Part shown: positions 1-8,488 of the stretch, piece by piece
How positions within the stretch are numbered: the first letter of the stretch is position 1
Layout of the letters: every line of letters begins with the position of its first letter
DNA from: Rhizobiaceae bacterium
Lineage (GTDB): Bacteria > Pseudomonadota > Alphaproteobacteria > Rhizobiales > Rhizobiaceae
Assembly (NCBI GenBank): GCA_023953845.1
Contig: JAMLJC010000001.1
Location: 3,916,501 to 3,980,500, forward strand
Reading direction: 5' to 3'
DNA: 64,000 nt
Notes under the pieces: generated by a model
What the model saw: the letters and a program-made list of their open reading frames with translations, nothing else
Told to the model about the DNA's origin: nothing
Database searches by the model: none
Translations under genes and position numbers: made by a program

Positions 1-684
1 AAGGGGGCTGGAAGGGCTGCTGACAGCGTCGAGAAAGTATACGAGGCCATCAAGGATCTCGCGGTCGATTATCGCTTCAAGCCCGGCGAGCGGATCAATG
101 AGGTTGAGCTCGCCGCTGGCCTCGGGGTTTCCCGCACTCCTGTCCGTGAGGCCCTGAACAGGCTCGTCCGCGACGGCTTCATGACCTTCGTGCCGAATCG
201 CGGATTCTATGCGCGGGACATTACGCCGGAAGGCGTGCAGGAACTTTACGAATTGCGCGCAGCGATCGAGCGCGCTGCGTTCAAGCTAGCATGCGAGCGC
301 GGAACGGATGCGGATATCGCAGACGTGATCGCCATCTGGGATGACAACAGCGAGCTGGCTTCCTCCGCCGACTGGGAGAAAGTGGCGGAAGCCGACGAGG
401 ACTTTCACACCGCGGTCGTGAGGCTGTCGAAGAATGCACCCATGCTCAACGCGGTGGAAGGCATCAATTCGCTCATCAGGTTCTTCCGCCGCATCGATCT
501 GGAAAGCAGCCGGCGGCGAAGCGGCCTCTATGACGAGCACGCGGCGATCATCGATTGCCTGCGGCGCAGGGACGGCGAGAGGGGAGGCGAGTTCCTGGAG
601 CGCCACATCACGCTGAGCTCGGCCCATGCCGTGGAAGTGGCGAAGGAAGGATTGGCCCGGATCTTTTTCGGTCGTCCGAACTGA
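1..684 (+). CDS. GntR-family (FCD) transcriptional regulator, 5' end missing
   Basis: The reading frame is open from base 1 to the stop at 684, so the gene begins outside the window. The first ~55 codons form a GntR winged helix (GERINEVELAAGLGVSRTPV, then REALNRLVRDGF). Residues ~75-220 are an all-helical FCD domain with the usual ELRAAIERAAFKLA segment and an acidic/His ligand pocket (DEDFHTAVVRLS, ERHITLSSAH). FCD regulators generally bind a small carboxylate and repress or activate adjacent catabolic genes. It converges on the flavoprotein gene that ends 9 bp downstream. It is similar in layout to the GntR gene at 6775-7593, so either could be the protein that binds the palindromes described below. 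Confidence 0.93.
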   Translation, partial: KGAGRAADSVEKVYEAIKDLAVDYRFKPGERINEVELAAGLGVSRTPVREALNRLVRDGFMTFVPNRGFYARDITPEGVQELYELRAAIERAAFKLACERGTDADIADVIAIWDDNSELASSADWEKVAEADEDFHTAVVRLSKNAPMLNAVEGINSLIRFFRRIDLESSRRRSGLYDEHAAIIDCLRRRDGERGGEFLERHITLSSAHAVEVAKEGLARIFFGRPN

Positions 685-693
685 CCGGCGGCC

Positions 694-1986
694 TCAGGCT
701 TTGCCGTCCTTGAGCCGGTGCCAGCCATGAATCCGGTTGGCGACCTGCACGGCAATGGGATGGAACGGTATCGGCTTCATGTTCGTGACGGGAAGGGGCA
801 TCTGCGCGTCGGTGCGCCGTCCGGCGGCCCAGCGGCCGATTTCCTGGCCGAGCGACATTGCCAGCGCGACGCCGCGTCCCGAATAGACGCCGCCGAAAAC
901 CAGGCCGGGCGCGAGGCGGTAGAGGCGCGGACGGCGATCCGGGACGACCGCGAAGGTCCCGCTCCAGTATTCCGCTATCCGGGGCGCGGAGCCTCCGAAC
1001 GCCGAAAAGGCCTTTCCGAGCATGGTCGAGACCTTGGCGTTGCCGCGATCCGCTTCGTCGAACCAGAAGGTATGCGTGCCGCCGCTGACGAGGCGGTTGT
1101 CGCAATCGTAGTGGAAGTAGCGCATGTCGTTGCGCATGTCCGACACGGCGGGATTGCCCACGAGGATCTTCGCGCGAAGCTGTTCCGGCAGCGGATCGGT
1201 CGCGGCCTGGAATACCTTCATCGGGATCAGCGTGCGCTTCAGACCGGGCCAGATGTCGCCGGTCAGGGCGTTTGTGGCAAGAATCACTTCCCGCGCGGTC
1301 ACGCTGCCATTCGCGGTCATGACGCGCCACTCGTCTCCGGCTCGCTCGATCCCGGCCGCACGCGAGTTCTCGAATACGCGCACACCTTCCCGTTCCAGCG
1401 CGGCGGCAAGGCCGGTCGTCATGGCGAAGGGGTTTATGTGGCCGGAATTGTGGACTTTCCAGCCGCCAAGATACGGGCTGCCGATGATGTCGGTCACGCC
1501 GGCGCGGTCGAGCCATGAAACGGCTGCGCCGAAAGCCTTCCATTCCTCGTAGAACGTTCGCGCGCGCGCCAGTGTGGTTTCCGTGTGCGCGGGTTGAAGC
1601 CAGCCTTCCTGAACCTGATGCGCGTCGATGCCGAAACGCTGCATCAGGCCGAAGGCGACCCCCGCTGCGTCCGCGACGAGGCGGTTGTAGCGTTCGCCGA
1701 CCGTCTTGCCGTACGCAGCCTCGAATTCCGAGGGCGAGGCCTTGGAATGGTGGGAGATCACGAGCCCGTTGTTGCGGCCGGATGCCGCCGACCCGATCTC
1801 GTTGCCTTCGAGGAGAATCACGTTCATGCCGCTGTCGCGGGCGCCGAGGGCCGCGGCGAGCCCGGTGAAGCCGCCGCCGACGACGAGCACATCCGCAGTC
1901 AGGTCGCCTTGCAGGGCAGGCGCCGTGGCGCGGGCAGCGACCGTCTTGCGCCAAAGATGCGGCGTCTTCCAGTCGACTTCAAACAT
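694..1986 (-). CDS. FAD-dependent amino-acid/amine oxidoreductase (DadA/PuuB-like)
   Basis: A 430-residue DAO-family flavoprotein. A Rossmann dinucleotide motif (VLVVGGGFTGLAAALGA) lies near residue 35, followed by an acidic ribose-binding end (VILLE) and SGRNNG, typical of amine/glycine oxidases. The C-terminal FAD contact is GGVYSGRGVALAMSLGQ. The family oxidises amines or D-/N-methyl-amino acids to imines; the substrate here is unknown. The start codon overlaps the livF stop by 8 bp, so the gene is the distal member of the livKHMGF transcription unit. That arrangement suggests it oxidises the imported compound (inference). No signal peptide, so cytoplasmic. Confidence 0.9.
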   Translation of the reverse strand: MFEVDWKTPHLWRKTVAARATAPALQGDLTADVLVVGGGFTGLAAALGARDSGMNVILLEGNEIGSAASGRNNGLVISHHSKASPSEFEAAYGKTVGERYNRLVADAAGVAFGLMQRFGIDAHQVQEGWLQPAHTETTLARARTFYEEWKAFGAAVSWLDRAGVTDIIGSPYLGGWKVHNSGHINPFAMTTGLAAALEREGVRVFENSRAAGIERAGDEWRVMTANGSVTAREVILATNALTGDIWPGLKRTLIPMKVFQAATDPLPEQLRAKILVGNPAVSDMRNDMRYFHYDCDNRLVSGGTHTFWFDEADRGNAKVSTMLGKAFSAFGGSAPRIAEYWSGTFAVVPDRRPRLYRLAPGLVFGGVYSGRGVALAMSLGQEIGRWAAGRRTDAQMPLPVTNMKPIPFHPIAVQVANRIHGWHRLKDGKA

Positions 1987-2728
1987 GCAGCGTTTCCTCG
2001 GTCGGGCCGCCGAGATAGTGATCGCTCAGCGCCGAATGCTCGGCCATCTGCTGCGCCAGTCCATGGAGGCGTATGCGGCCGGTATTGAGAAGGTAGGCGT
2101 AATCGCCGCATTCCAGCGCCAGCTGGACGTTCTGCTCGACCAGAAGGATGGATATGCCGCTGGTCGAAAGGTCGAGGATGATGCGGAAAATCTGATGCAC
2201 CACCTTCGGCGCCAGTCCGAGGGAGGGTTCGTCGAGCATCAGAAGCTTCGGCTCGGCCATCAGCGCGCGTCCGATGGCAAGCATCTGCTGCTGTCCGCCC
2301 GACATCCGGCTCGCCATGCCGTTGCGGCGTTCCTTGAGCACGGGAAACAGGTCGAAAACCTCGGTGCGTAGAGCTTCGAAGCTCTTGCCGGCCCTGCCGA
2401 TATGGGCCGCCACCAGATTTTCCTCGACCGTCAGGCGCTGAAAGATCTGCCTGCCCTCGGGGCAGTGGGTCAACCCCATCCGCACGACCTGCTCGGGACG
2501 TGCGCCGGTTATGTCGCGCCCCTCGAAATAGATGTTGCCGGCGGTCGGACGCGCGACTCCCGAAACGGAGTTCAGGAGCGTGGTCTTGCCGGCGCCGTTC
2601 GGTCCCAGGATGACGACGATCTCCTGAGGATCAACCTCAAGGTCGATATTCTCAAGAACGCTGACGTGTCCGTATCCCGAGCTGAGACCGTCGAGCTTCA
2701 GCAGCGGCCCGGATTTCATCGGTGTCAT
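1979..2728 (-). CDS. livF: Branched-chain amino acid-type ABC transporter, ATP-binding protein LivF
   Basis: One of the two ATPases of a HAAT/Liv importer. Walker A is GPNGAGKTTLLN, the ABC signature MSGGQQQMLAIGRALM, Walker B KLLMLDEPSLGL, and the switch follows in VEQN. The frame is open to 2758, but ATG 2728 (MTPMKSGPLLKLDGL) is preferred because it matches the normal LivF N-terminus. Even so it overlaps the 3' end of livG by 77 bp, because livG carries a tail of ~25 residues beyond the usual end. Cytoplasmic, acting with LivG on the LivH-LivM pore. The true substrate may not be an amino acid, since many Liv-type systems import other amides or carboxylates. Confidence 0.93.
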   Translation of the reverse strand: MTPMKSGPLLKLDGLSSGYGHVSVLENIDLEVDPQEIVVILGPNGAGKTTLLNSVSGVARPTAGNIYFEGRDITGARPEQVVRMGLTHCPEGRQIFQRLTVEENLVAAHIGRAGKSFEALRTEVFDLFPVLKERRNGMASRMSGGQQQMLAIGRALMAEPKLLMLDEPSLGLAPKVVHQIFRIILDLSTSGISILLVEQNVQLALECGDYAYLLNTGRIRLHGLAQQMAEHSALSDHYLGGPTEETLHV

Positions 2729-3482
2729 TGGCGGTCCCCAGATAGGCAAGTTGCACATCGGTGCTCGACTGCACCTCGGCCGGCGTTCCTTGGAAGAGCA
2801 GTTTCCCGTGATGCAGGACGACGATGCGGTCGCAGAGCGTCATCACGAGGTCCATATCGTGTTCGACGACGATCATTACGCGTTCGGGTGAGCGCAATTC
2901 GGTGAGTTTTGCGGTGAGCTCGGCCGTTTCGTGATGATTGAGGCCGGCCGCGGGTTCGTCAAGCAGCAGGACGCGCGGCTTCATCACCAGCGCCCGGGCA
3001 ATCTCCAGCATCCGCTGGCGGCCGTAGGGCAGACTGCCCGCTTCCGAATCGGCATAGCCCTGCAGGTTGAAGAAGCGCAGGATCTCCATGCAGGCTTCGC
3101 GGCGCTGGGCCTTGCGGGCCTTGCTGTAGGGCGGCCAGACGACCTCCTTCCAGGTATTGCCCGCGTCTGTCGGATAGTAGCAGACCTCCAGATTCTCGAG
3201 CGCCGTCATCTGGTCGAAGAGGCGGATGTTCTGATAGGTGCGCGCGACGCCGGAGTTCGCGATCTCGTATTTCTTCAGACCGCTCAGGCGCTGGTCGTCG
3301 AGGAGGATCGAGCCGGCCGAGACGGTGTACGAACCGGCGGTCATGTTGATCAGCGTCGACTTTCCCGCGCCGTTCGGACCGATGACGCCGTAGATGAGGC
3401 CCGGTCTGAACTCGACCGACACGTCGTCGATGGCGACATTGGCTCCGTATTGCTTGCGCAGGTTCTGGAAGACGAGCGTCAT
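2652..3482 (-). CDS. livG: Branched-chain amino acid-type ABC transporter, ATP-binding protein LivG
   Basis: The second ATPase of the importer, 276 residues. Walker A is GPNGAGKSTLIN, the signature segment SLPYGRQRMLEIARALV, Walker B VLLLDEPAAGLNHHE, and the H-loop VEHDMDLV. The long insert between Walker A and signature (YNIRLFDQMTALENLE-type region) is characteristic of LivG rather than LivF. It begins 4 bp inside livM (ATGA overlap), indicating translational coupling. The C-terminal ~25 residues after QLAYLG are not part of the usual family length and run into livF. Confidence 0.94.
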   Translation of the reverse strand: MTLVFQNLRKQYGANVAIDDVSVEFRPGLIYGVIGPNGAGKSTLINMTAGSYTVSAGSILLDDQRLSGLKKYEIANSGVARTYQNIRLFDQMTALENLEVCYYPTDAGNTWKEVVWPPYSKARKAQRREACMEILRFFNLQGYADSEAGSLPYGRQRMLEIARALVMKPRVLLLDEPAAGLNHHETAELTAKLTELRSPERVMIVVEHDMDLVMTLCDRIVVLHHGKLLFQGTPAEVQSSTDVQLAYLGTANDTDEIRAAAEARRSQLGIRTRQRS

Positions 3483-4474
3483 TTGCCCAGCAGCCTCCGG
3501 AAGAGTTCACCGGGGCCGAAGTTGCGGGTCACGAGCCCCCCCGGGCGGATGATGATCAGCACGATCATCAGAAGCCCGAGGAACAGGATGCGCCATTCGG
3601 CGAACTCGCGCAGCACTTCCGGGAGCAGGATGAGGATGGCCGCTCCGGCGACTATGCCCAGAATGTTGCCGATGCCGCCGATCACGATCATCAGGACGAT
3701 CAGCACGGATTCCTGCAACGTGAAGCTTTCGGGACTCACGAAGCGCTGGGACGCCGCGAAGATGACGCCGGCGATCGAGCCGATCGTGGCCGAAGTCGCG
3801 AAGGCTGCGAGCTTCGCGCGGGTGGTGTTGATACCGATGCCGCGCGCCGCGTCCTGGTCCTCGCGGATCGCGGCCCATGCCTTGCCCAGGATGGAATGCT
3901 CCAGGCGCCAGACGATCACAGCCGCCAGCACCACCACCACCAGAAGCAGCCAGTAGATCTCCACCGGACGCGCGAATTCGATGCCGGCGATCGACGCCTT
4001 GTCGAGCCGGGCTATGCCCTGCGGTCCGCCGGTCAGCCAATCCATGTTGTTGATGACGATGCGGATGATCTCGCCGAAGCCGAGCGTCACGATCGCAAGG
4101 TAATCACCGCGCAGTTTCAGCACTGGTATGCCGAGGAGGATGCCGGTGATCATGCCCGCCAGCGCCGCGATCACGACGATCAGCAGGAAAGGCAGGTGAA
4201 GGTCGAGCTGCGGACTGGCCAGCAGGCCGTATGTGTAGGCCCCGACGGCGTAGAAGGCGACGAAGCCGAGATCGAGCAATCCGGCATAGCCGATGACGAT
4301 ATTGAGGCCGATGCCGAGGAGAATGTAGATCAGCAGGCCGTTGACGACGCGAATATAGTAGTTCGGCAGGAAGGGCGTGGCGATCAGCAGCGCGATCGCG
4401 ACGGCGACGCAGAGAAACGGTAGAAGCCGTCCGCCGCGCGGCGTCGCCCTGGCTATCGTCTCGACGGCCGACAT
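3479..4474 (-). CDS. livM: Branched-chain amino acid-type ABC transporter permease LivM
   Basis: A 331-residue inner-membrane permease. The first hydrophobic helix is FLCVAVAIALLIATPFL, followed by the conserved GIGLNIVIGYAGLLDLG signature of LivM and the cytoplasmic EAA-type loop in AWAAIREDQDAARGIGIN. About nine to ten hydrophobic segments are visible. Its ATG overlaps the livH stop by one base (TGATG) and its end overlaps livG by 4 bp. It forms the pore with LivH. Confidence 0.95.
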   Translation of the reverse strand: MSAVETIARATPRGGRLLPFLCVAVAIALLIATPFLPNYYIRVVNGLLIYILLGIGLNIVIGYAGLLDLGFVAFYAVGAYTYGLLASPQLDLHLPFLLIVVIAALAGMITGILLGIPVLKLRGDYLAIVTLGFGEIIRIVINNMDWLTGGPQGIARLDKASIAGIEFARPVEIYWLLLVVVVLAAVIVWRLEHSILGKAWAAIREDQDAARGIGINTTRAKLAAFATSATIGSIAGVIFAASQRFVSPESFTLQESVLIVLMIVIGGIGNILGIVAGAAILILLPEVLREFAEWRILFLGLLMIVLIIIRPGGLVTRNFGPGELFRRLLGK

Positions 4475-5424
4475 CAGAACTCCCTCTTGTAGACCATGCT
4501 CTCCTCGGAGACCGGCTCGCCGAGAATGCCGGCAGGCCTGACGAGAAGCACGAGGATGAGGATGGCGAACGCGAACACATCGCGATATTCGGTGCCTATC
4601 ACGCCGCCGGAAAGGGCGGGAAGAAAAGCGGTCGCGGCGACCTCGACGAATGCGAGGATGTAGGCGCCGAGCATCGCGCCGGGGATCGAGCCGATGCCGC
4701 CGAGGATGGCGGCGGTGAACGCCTTGAGCCCGATGACGGCGCCCATTGTCGGCGTCATGATGCCGTAGTAGCTCGCATAGAGGATGCCGCCGGCGGCGCC
4801 GAGCAGCGGACCGGAGAAGAACACCATCGAGATCGCCAGATTGACGTTGATGCCGAGCAGCTGGGCGGTGGGCCGGCTTTCCGACACCGCACGCACGATG
4901 ATGCCGATCTTGCTGCGGTTGACGAGGGTATAGAGCGCGAACATGAGCACGAAGGCGGCGACCAGGATGCCAATCTGCACCGAGGTGACCGTTCCGCCGA
5001 AGACATTGTAGCGCGTGGCCGGGAAGAAGTTGGGAAAGGCCACGGGCTGCGGTCCGGCCAGTATCTGCACGCCCGTGACCAGCGAAAGCGAAACGCCCAG
5101 CGAGGAAAGCATGGGCGCCAGACGCGTGGACGAGCGCAGCGGCTTGTAGGCCAGCCGCTCGATCCCGACGCCGACGAAGCCGATGGCGATCACGGCGATG
5201 AAGAAAGTCAGCGTGAACGCCAGCGCGCCGGCCGTTCCGATGTCGCCGACAAGCACCGCGAGGACGAGGAAGGCGGCATAGGCGCCGAGCATGAACATCT
5301 CGCCATGGGCGAAATTTATCATGCGCAGCACGCCATAGACCATGGTGTAGCCGAGAGCGATCAGCGCGTATATCGAGCCGATCGTCAGTGCATTGACCGT
5401 CTGTTGAATGAAGGTTCCAAGCAT
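4474..5424 (-). CDS. livH: Branched-chain amino acid-type ABC transporter permease LivH
   Basis: A 316-residue permease. It carries the LivH N-terminal pattern GSIYALIALGYTMVYGVLRM followed by INFAHGEMFMLGAY. The EAA-like loop is VRAVSESRPTAQLLGIN, and GLKAFTAAILGGIGSIPGA is the typical distal motif. It starts 149 bp downstream of livK; that gap holds a strong hairpin at 5539-5564, which may set the excess of binding protein over permease (inference). Confidence 0.95.
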   Translation of the reverse strand: MLGTFIQQTVNALTIGSIYALIALGYTMVYGVLRMINFAHGEMFMLGAYAAFLVLAVLVGDIGTAGALAFTLTFFIAVIAIGFVGVGIERLAYKPLRSSTRLAPMLSSLGVSLSLVTGVQILAGPQPVAFPNFFPATRYNVFGGTVTSVQIGILVAAFVLMFALYTLVNRSKIGIIVRAVSESRPTAQLLGINVNLAISMVFFSGPLLGAAGGILYASYYGIMTPTMGAVIGLKAFTAAILGGIGSIPGAMLGAYILAFVEVAATAFLPALSGGVIGTEYRDVFAFAILILVLLVRPAGILGEPVSEESMVYKREF

Positions 5425-5538
5425 AGGACCTATCCTTTGATCCGGGTCACGGCTCGCAGATCATGGGAAGTAGGAGTGCACGGCCGACAGGCGACGGCAA
5501 GTGCAATAAGTGGTCACGCAAATGCGTGCCGACGGATG

Positions 5539-5564
5539 CCGGCCGGCGACAGGTCGCCGACCGG
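5539..5564 (-). other. Stem-loop in the livK-livH gap
   Basis: An 11-bp stem with one G:T-type mismatch (CCGGCCGGCGA and TCGCCGACCGG around a CAGG loop) starts 9 bases after the livK stop. There is no T tract, so it is more likely an mRNA-stabilising or partial-attenuation hairpin than a complete terminator. Hairpins at this place are common after solute-binding-protein genes. Confidence 0.5.
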
Positions 5565-5573
5565 CTCCAGAGC

Positions 5574-6683
5574 TTATTTCTGCCCGATCAGGACGAAGTT
5601 CTTGCCTTCGACCTTGTAGAGATAGGACGGCGCGACCTTGAGCTCGCCGGTCTCGTCGAATTCCAGCTCGCCCACCGCGGTCTTCACCTTGACCGCATGC
5701 AGCGCGTCGTTGATCTCCTCGCGGCTGTAACCCTTCGTCGTCTTCAGGACCTCTTCCAGGATCTGGCCCTGGACATAACCGTAGATCGAGTAGGGGCCGG
5801 CTTCCTCACCGAACTTTTCCTTGTAGAGCTTGGCGAACTCGGCGATGTCCGGCGAAGCATCCATCGGAGGGACCTGAATGGCCACGAGCGAACCCTGGAC
5901 GTTCGCCTCGCCGGCCTGGTTGATAAAGTCCGGCGTGTAGCCGCCGTCCGGAACGAGCAGCGTCGCCTTGACGCCCTGCTCGTGCAGCTGCTTCGCGAAC
6001 AGCGAAAGCTGCGGCATCACCGCGCCGAGGTAGATCACGTCCGGCGACTTGGTCTTGATCTGGGCAAGGACCGCGGTGAAGTCGACGTCGGTCGGCGCGA
6101 CCGACAGCGTGTCCAGCACCTGGCCGCCGCCCTCGGTGAAGTTCTTGCCGAAAATCTCGGAAATGCCCTGACCGAAGACCTGCTTGTCGTTGACGATCAC
6201 GGCGGTTTTCGCGCCGAGCTCCTTCAGCGCGTATTCTGCAGGCAGAAGGGCTCCGGCGAGGTCGTTCGCCACGGGGCGCACCATGAACTTGTATCCTTGC
6301 TGGGTCAGCGAAGGATTGGAGCCGAAGGTCATGGTCGGCAGCGAGCAATCCTCGTAGATCGGAAGGGTCGACTGGGCGACGCCGGAATTGAAGTTCACGA
6401 GACCGATGACGACGGATTCGTCGTCGCAGAACTTCTGGGCGACGAGAGTGCCTTCACGCGGGTCAGCCTTGTCGTCCTGCTGGTTGTACTTGACGGTCAC
6501 GCCATTGGCGCCGCCCTCGGCGTTCAACTTGTCCCAGTACAGCATGAAGCCCTTGTGCCAGGTCGTGCCAAAGTACGCCTGGGGACCGGAAATCGGCCCT
6601 GCGATTCCAATGGTGATTTCTTCGGCCAGTGCAGGCGTGGCGAGCAGCGATGCGCCGAGACAGAGCGAGGCGACGAACTTCAT
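5574..6683 (-). CDS. livK: Periplasmic substrate-binding protein of Liv-type importer
   Basis: A type-I periplasmic-binding protein of 369 residues. ATG 6683 was chosen because it gives a classic Sec signal peptide (MKFVASLCLGASLLATPALA, cleaved before EEITIG) and is preceded by AGGGGA at good spacing; the frame is open further upstream without features. The mature protein starts ITIGIAGPISGPQAYFG and has the GLVNFNSGVAQSTLPIYED and PDVIYLGAVMPQLSLF segments of the HAAT family. It binds the unknown substrate in the periplasm and hands it to LivHM. The conserved palindrome lies ~100 bp upstream of its ATG. Confidence 0.94.
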   Translation of the reverse strand: MKFVASLCLGASLLATPALAEEITIGIAGPISGPQAYFGTTWHKGFMLYWDKLNAEGGANGVTVKYNQQDDKADPREGTLVAQKFCDDESVVIGLVNFNSGVAQSTLPIYEDCSLPTMTFGSNPSLTQQGYKFMVRPVANDLAGALLPAEYALKELGAKTAVIVNDKQVFGQGISEIFGKNFTEGGGQVLDTLSVAPTDVDFTAVLAQIKTKSPDVIYLGAVMPQLSLFAKQLHEQGVKATLLVPDGGYTPDFINQAGEANVQGSLVAIQVPPMDASPDIAEFAKLYKEKFGEEAGPYSIYGYVQGQILEEVLKTTKGYSREEINDALHAVKVKTAVGELEFDETGELKVAPSYLYKVEGKNFVLIGQK

Positions 6684-6772
6684 GTGTTTCCCCTGTGTTT
6701 GATCAAGCGTCGGACAGGGTCGGCCGTCAGGTCTCCTGCCCGTCAGGCCATCGAAGCAGACTATCGAAGCTG

Positions 6773-6793
6773 CGTCAAGAAGTGTCGACACTT
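6773..6793 (-). promoter_or_regulatory. Palindromic operator (site A) with -35-like hexamer, upstream of livK
   Basis: The perfect 14-bp palindrome AAGTGTCGACACTT occupies 6780-6793. On the minus strand it is followed after two bases by TTGACG (6773-6778), a good -35 match, pointing toward livK. The site lies inside the last codons of the upstream GntR gene. The same core recurs at 14734-14751 and 18870-18883. The TGT-CG-ACA centre fits the general TGT-N-ACA form of GntR-family operators (known for the family). The binding protein is inferred, not shown. Confidence 0.75.
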
Positions 6794-7593
6794 TTGCGTT
6801 CAATTCGCTTGCCGCCGGCACCCTGCCTGTCGAATACAGCATTGCGGCGACTTGCCGGGTCGCGGCTCGGAGCGAACACTTTCAGCAACGCATCCTTGAG
6901 CGCCTGTTGCGTGGCAGAAACGGTCATCTCGATGTGCTCGCGCAGAAGTTCGCTTCCCTTTTCCGCGTCCCGTCTCCTGGCGGCCTCGACGATCGCCGAA
7001 TGAGAATCGATCTGGAACAGATTATGGGTGCGGTGCTCGATCTGAATCCGGCGAATGAAGCGGATGCGCGCATTGATCGCCAGGAGCTGATTGACCAGTT
7101 CCGAATTGCCGGAAAGCTCGGCAATCAGAAGATGAAATCCTTCGTCCTGGGCCAGTATCGTATCGGCGGGCTGGTCCCGGTAGCCGTCGACGATCGCTTC
7201 CCAATAAGCGCTCAGCCGGGCGAGCTGCTGGTCGTCGGCGCGTTTGCACATGAGCTTGAAGGCAGCGCATTCTATCACCGAGCGAAGCTCGTAGAGATCG
7301 AGAAGCCCCTCGGTGGAGAGGCTGCGCACGAAGAAGCCTCTATTCGGCGTCAGCGACACGAACCCTTCCGAGGCAAGCCGGTTTAACGCCTCGCGAATCG
7401 GCGTGCGGGAGATTCCGAGCTTGCGGGAGAGCTGCAACTCGTTGATGCGTTCCTCGGGCTTCAGCTTGAATTCCACGAGAAGCTTGCGGATGGTGTTGTA
7501 CGCCCGCTCGCTGCTGTCGGCGGCCCGCCTGATCTCGACGTCGGCAGATGGAAGGCTGTCAGCGTTGTCCGCTGTTTCGGATCGTTCGGTCAT
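6775..7593 (-). CDS. GntR-family (FCD) transcriptional regulator
   Basis: The start at ATG 7593 is preferred because AGAGG sits 5 bases before it; ATGs at 7620 and 7653 have no ribosome-binding site. The N-terminal ~80 residues form a GntR winged helix (PEERINELQLSRKLGISRTP). The FCD domain follows (DLYELRSVIECAAFKLM; DEGFHLLIAEL; SHSAIVEAARRRDAEKG; REHIEMTVSATQ), with the acidic and histidine residues that bind metal and ligand in FadR-C domains. It is transcribed with livK downstream and divergently from the ProC-like gene. Its last codons encode part of the palindromic operator, so it may sit within reach of its own target. Confidence 0.93.
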   Translation of the reverse strand: MTERSETADNADSLPSADVEIRRAADSSERAYNTIRKLLVEFKLKPEERINELQLSRKLGISRTPIREALNRLASEGFVSLTPNRGFFVRSLSTEGLLDLYELRSVIECAAFKLMCKRADDQQLARLSAYWEAIVDGYRDQPADTILAQDEGFHLLIAELSGNSELVNQLLAINARIRFIRRIQIEHRTHNLFQIDSHSAIVEAARRRDAEKGSELLREHIEMTVSATQQALKDALLKVFAPSRDPASRRNAVFDRQGAGGKRIERKSVDTS

Positions 7594-7677
7594 GCTGCCT
7601 CTGGAGCGGTTCTGCGACATGTTTGTCGAGAGCCCAATATGCACTCTTCTCATTGAAGTCTACGAGGGTACAAACAT

Positions 7678-7696
7678 CAAACGACTCTGGCGTTTG
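7678..7696. promoter_or_regulatory. Inverted repeat between divergent gntR and proC-like gene
   Basis: CAAACG-N7-CGTTTG lies 24 bp before the GTG start of the ProC-like gene, in the divergent promoter region. It does not match the AAGTGTCGACACTT palindrome. It could be a separate operator or chance; only the symmetry supports it. Confidence 0.35.
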
Positions 7697-7719
7697 GCCA
7701 TATGTAGGGAGCCTCGCGG

Positions 7720-8472
7720 GTGAAACTTGGAATTCTGGGCGTCGGGCATCTGGCCGAGAGCATCATCCACGGACTTCTGCGTTCGGGAACGGCGCCGGCG
7801 GATATCGTGCTTTCGCCGCGCGGCAAGGCGGCCTCGCTCGCCGAAAGGCACGGCCTGCGGCTCGCGGCCGACAACGAGGCCCTGGTCGAGGCGGCGGACG
7901 TGCTGATCCTCGCCGTGCGCCCTGCGGACGCTCCCGCCGCGGTTGCGGGTCTTCCATGGCGGGATCGCCAGATCGTGATCTCGGTCTGCGCCGGCGTGCC
8001 GCTCGCCGACCTCGACGTTGCGCCGGCGCGCGCCGTCAGGGCAATGCCGCTGACGGCGGCGGAGATCGGGGCGAGCCCCACGCCCTACTTCCCGGATATA
8101 GCGGAGGCTGCGGCCGTCATCGGCGGCTTCGGCTTCGCCATCCCGCTTGCCAGCGAGGCGGAGTTCGAGGTGGCGACGGTCAGCGCCGCCGTCTATGGCT
8201 GGGCGCAGGATCTCATCAGGCGGACGGCCGACTGGTCCGCCGGCGAGGGCGCCGGGGCGGCCACCATGCGCCAACTCGTGGCGCTGACCTTCGTCGCGGC
8301 CGGACGCTTGATGGCGGAGAAGCCGGAGCCGATGGAGCGCCTGCTCGCGGATCTCGTCACGCCGGGGGGCATTACGGAACTCGGTCTCGACGTACTCGCG
8401 AAGGGGAGGCAACCGGAAGCCTGGCAGGCGGCGTGCGAGGCTGTCCACCAGCGCCTCACGGCCCGGGGTTGA
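7720..8472 (+). CDS. Pyrroline-5-carboxylate reductase-like protein (ProC family)
   Basis: The start is GTG 7720, supported by AGGGAG eight bases upstream. The N-terminal Rossmann motif is LGILGVGHLAESIIHGLL. The middle holds the ProC-type VLILAVRP and VISVCAGVPLADL segments, and the C-terminal dimerisation helix ends in DLVTPGGITELGLDVL, close to the family TPGGTT signature. The normal enzyme reduces 1-pyrroline-5-carboxylate to proline with NAD(P)H. Here the setting beside a flavin oxidase and an importer suggests reduction of a cyclic imine made in the pathway (inference). At 250 residues it is slightly shorter than housekeeping ProC. Confidence 0.85.
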   Translation: MKLGILGVGHLAESIIHGLLRSGTAPADIVLSPRGKAASLAERHGLRLAADNEALVEAADVLILAVRPADAPAAVAGLPWRDRQIVISVCAGVPLADLDVAPARAVRAMPLTAAEIGASPTPYFPDIAEAAAVIGGFGFAIPLASEAEFEVATVSAAVYGWAQDLIRRTADWSAGEGAGAATMRQLVALTFVAAGRLMAEKPEPMERLLADLVTPGGITELGLDVLAKGRQPEAWQAACEAVHQRLTARG

Positions 8473-8488
8473 TGTCGCCGACCGCACG

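Noticed and set aside
5463..6899. Plus-strand open frame (478 codons) opposite livK
   Set aside because: Antisense to a clear binding-protein gene; no start signal.
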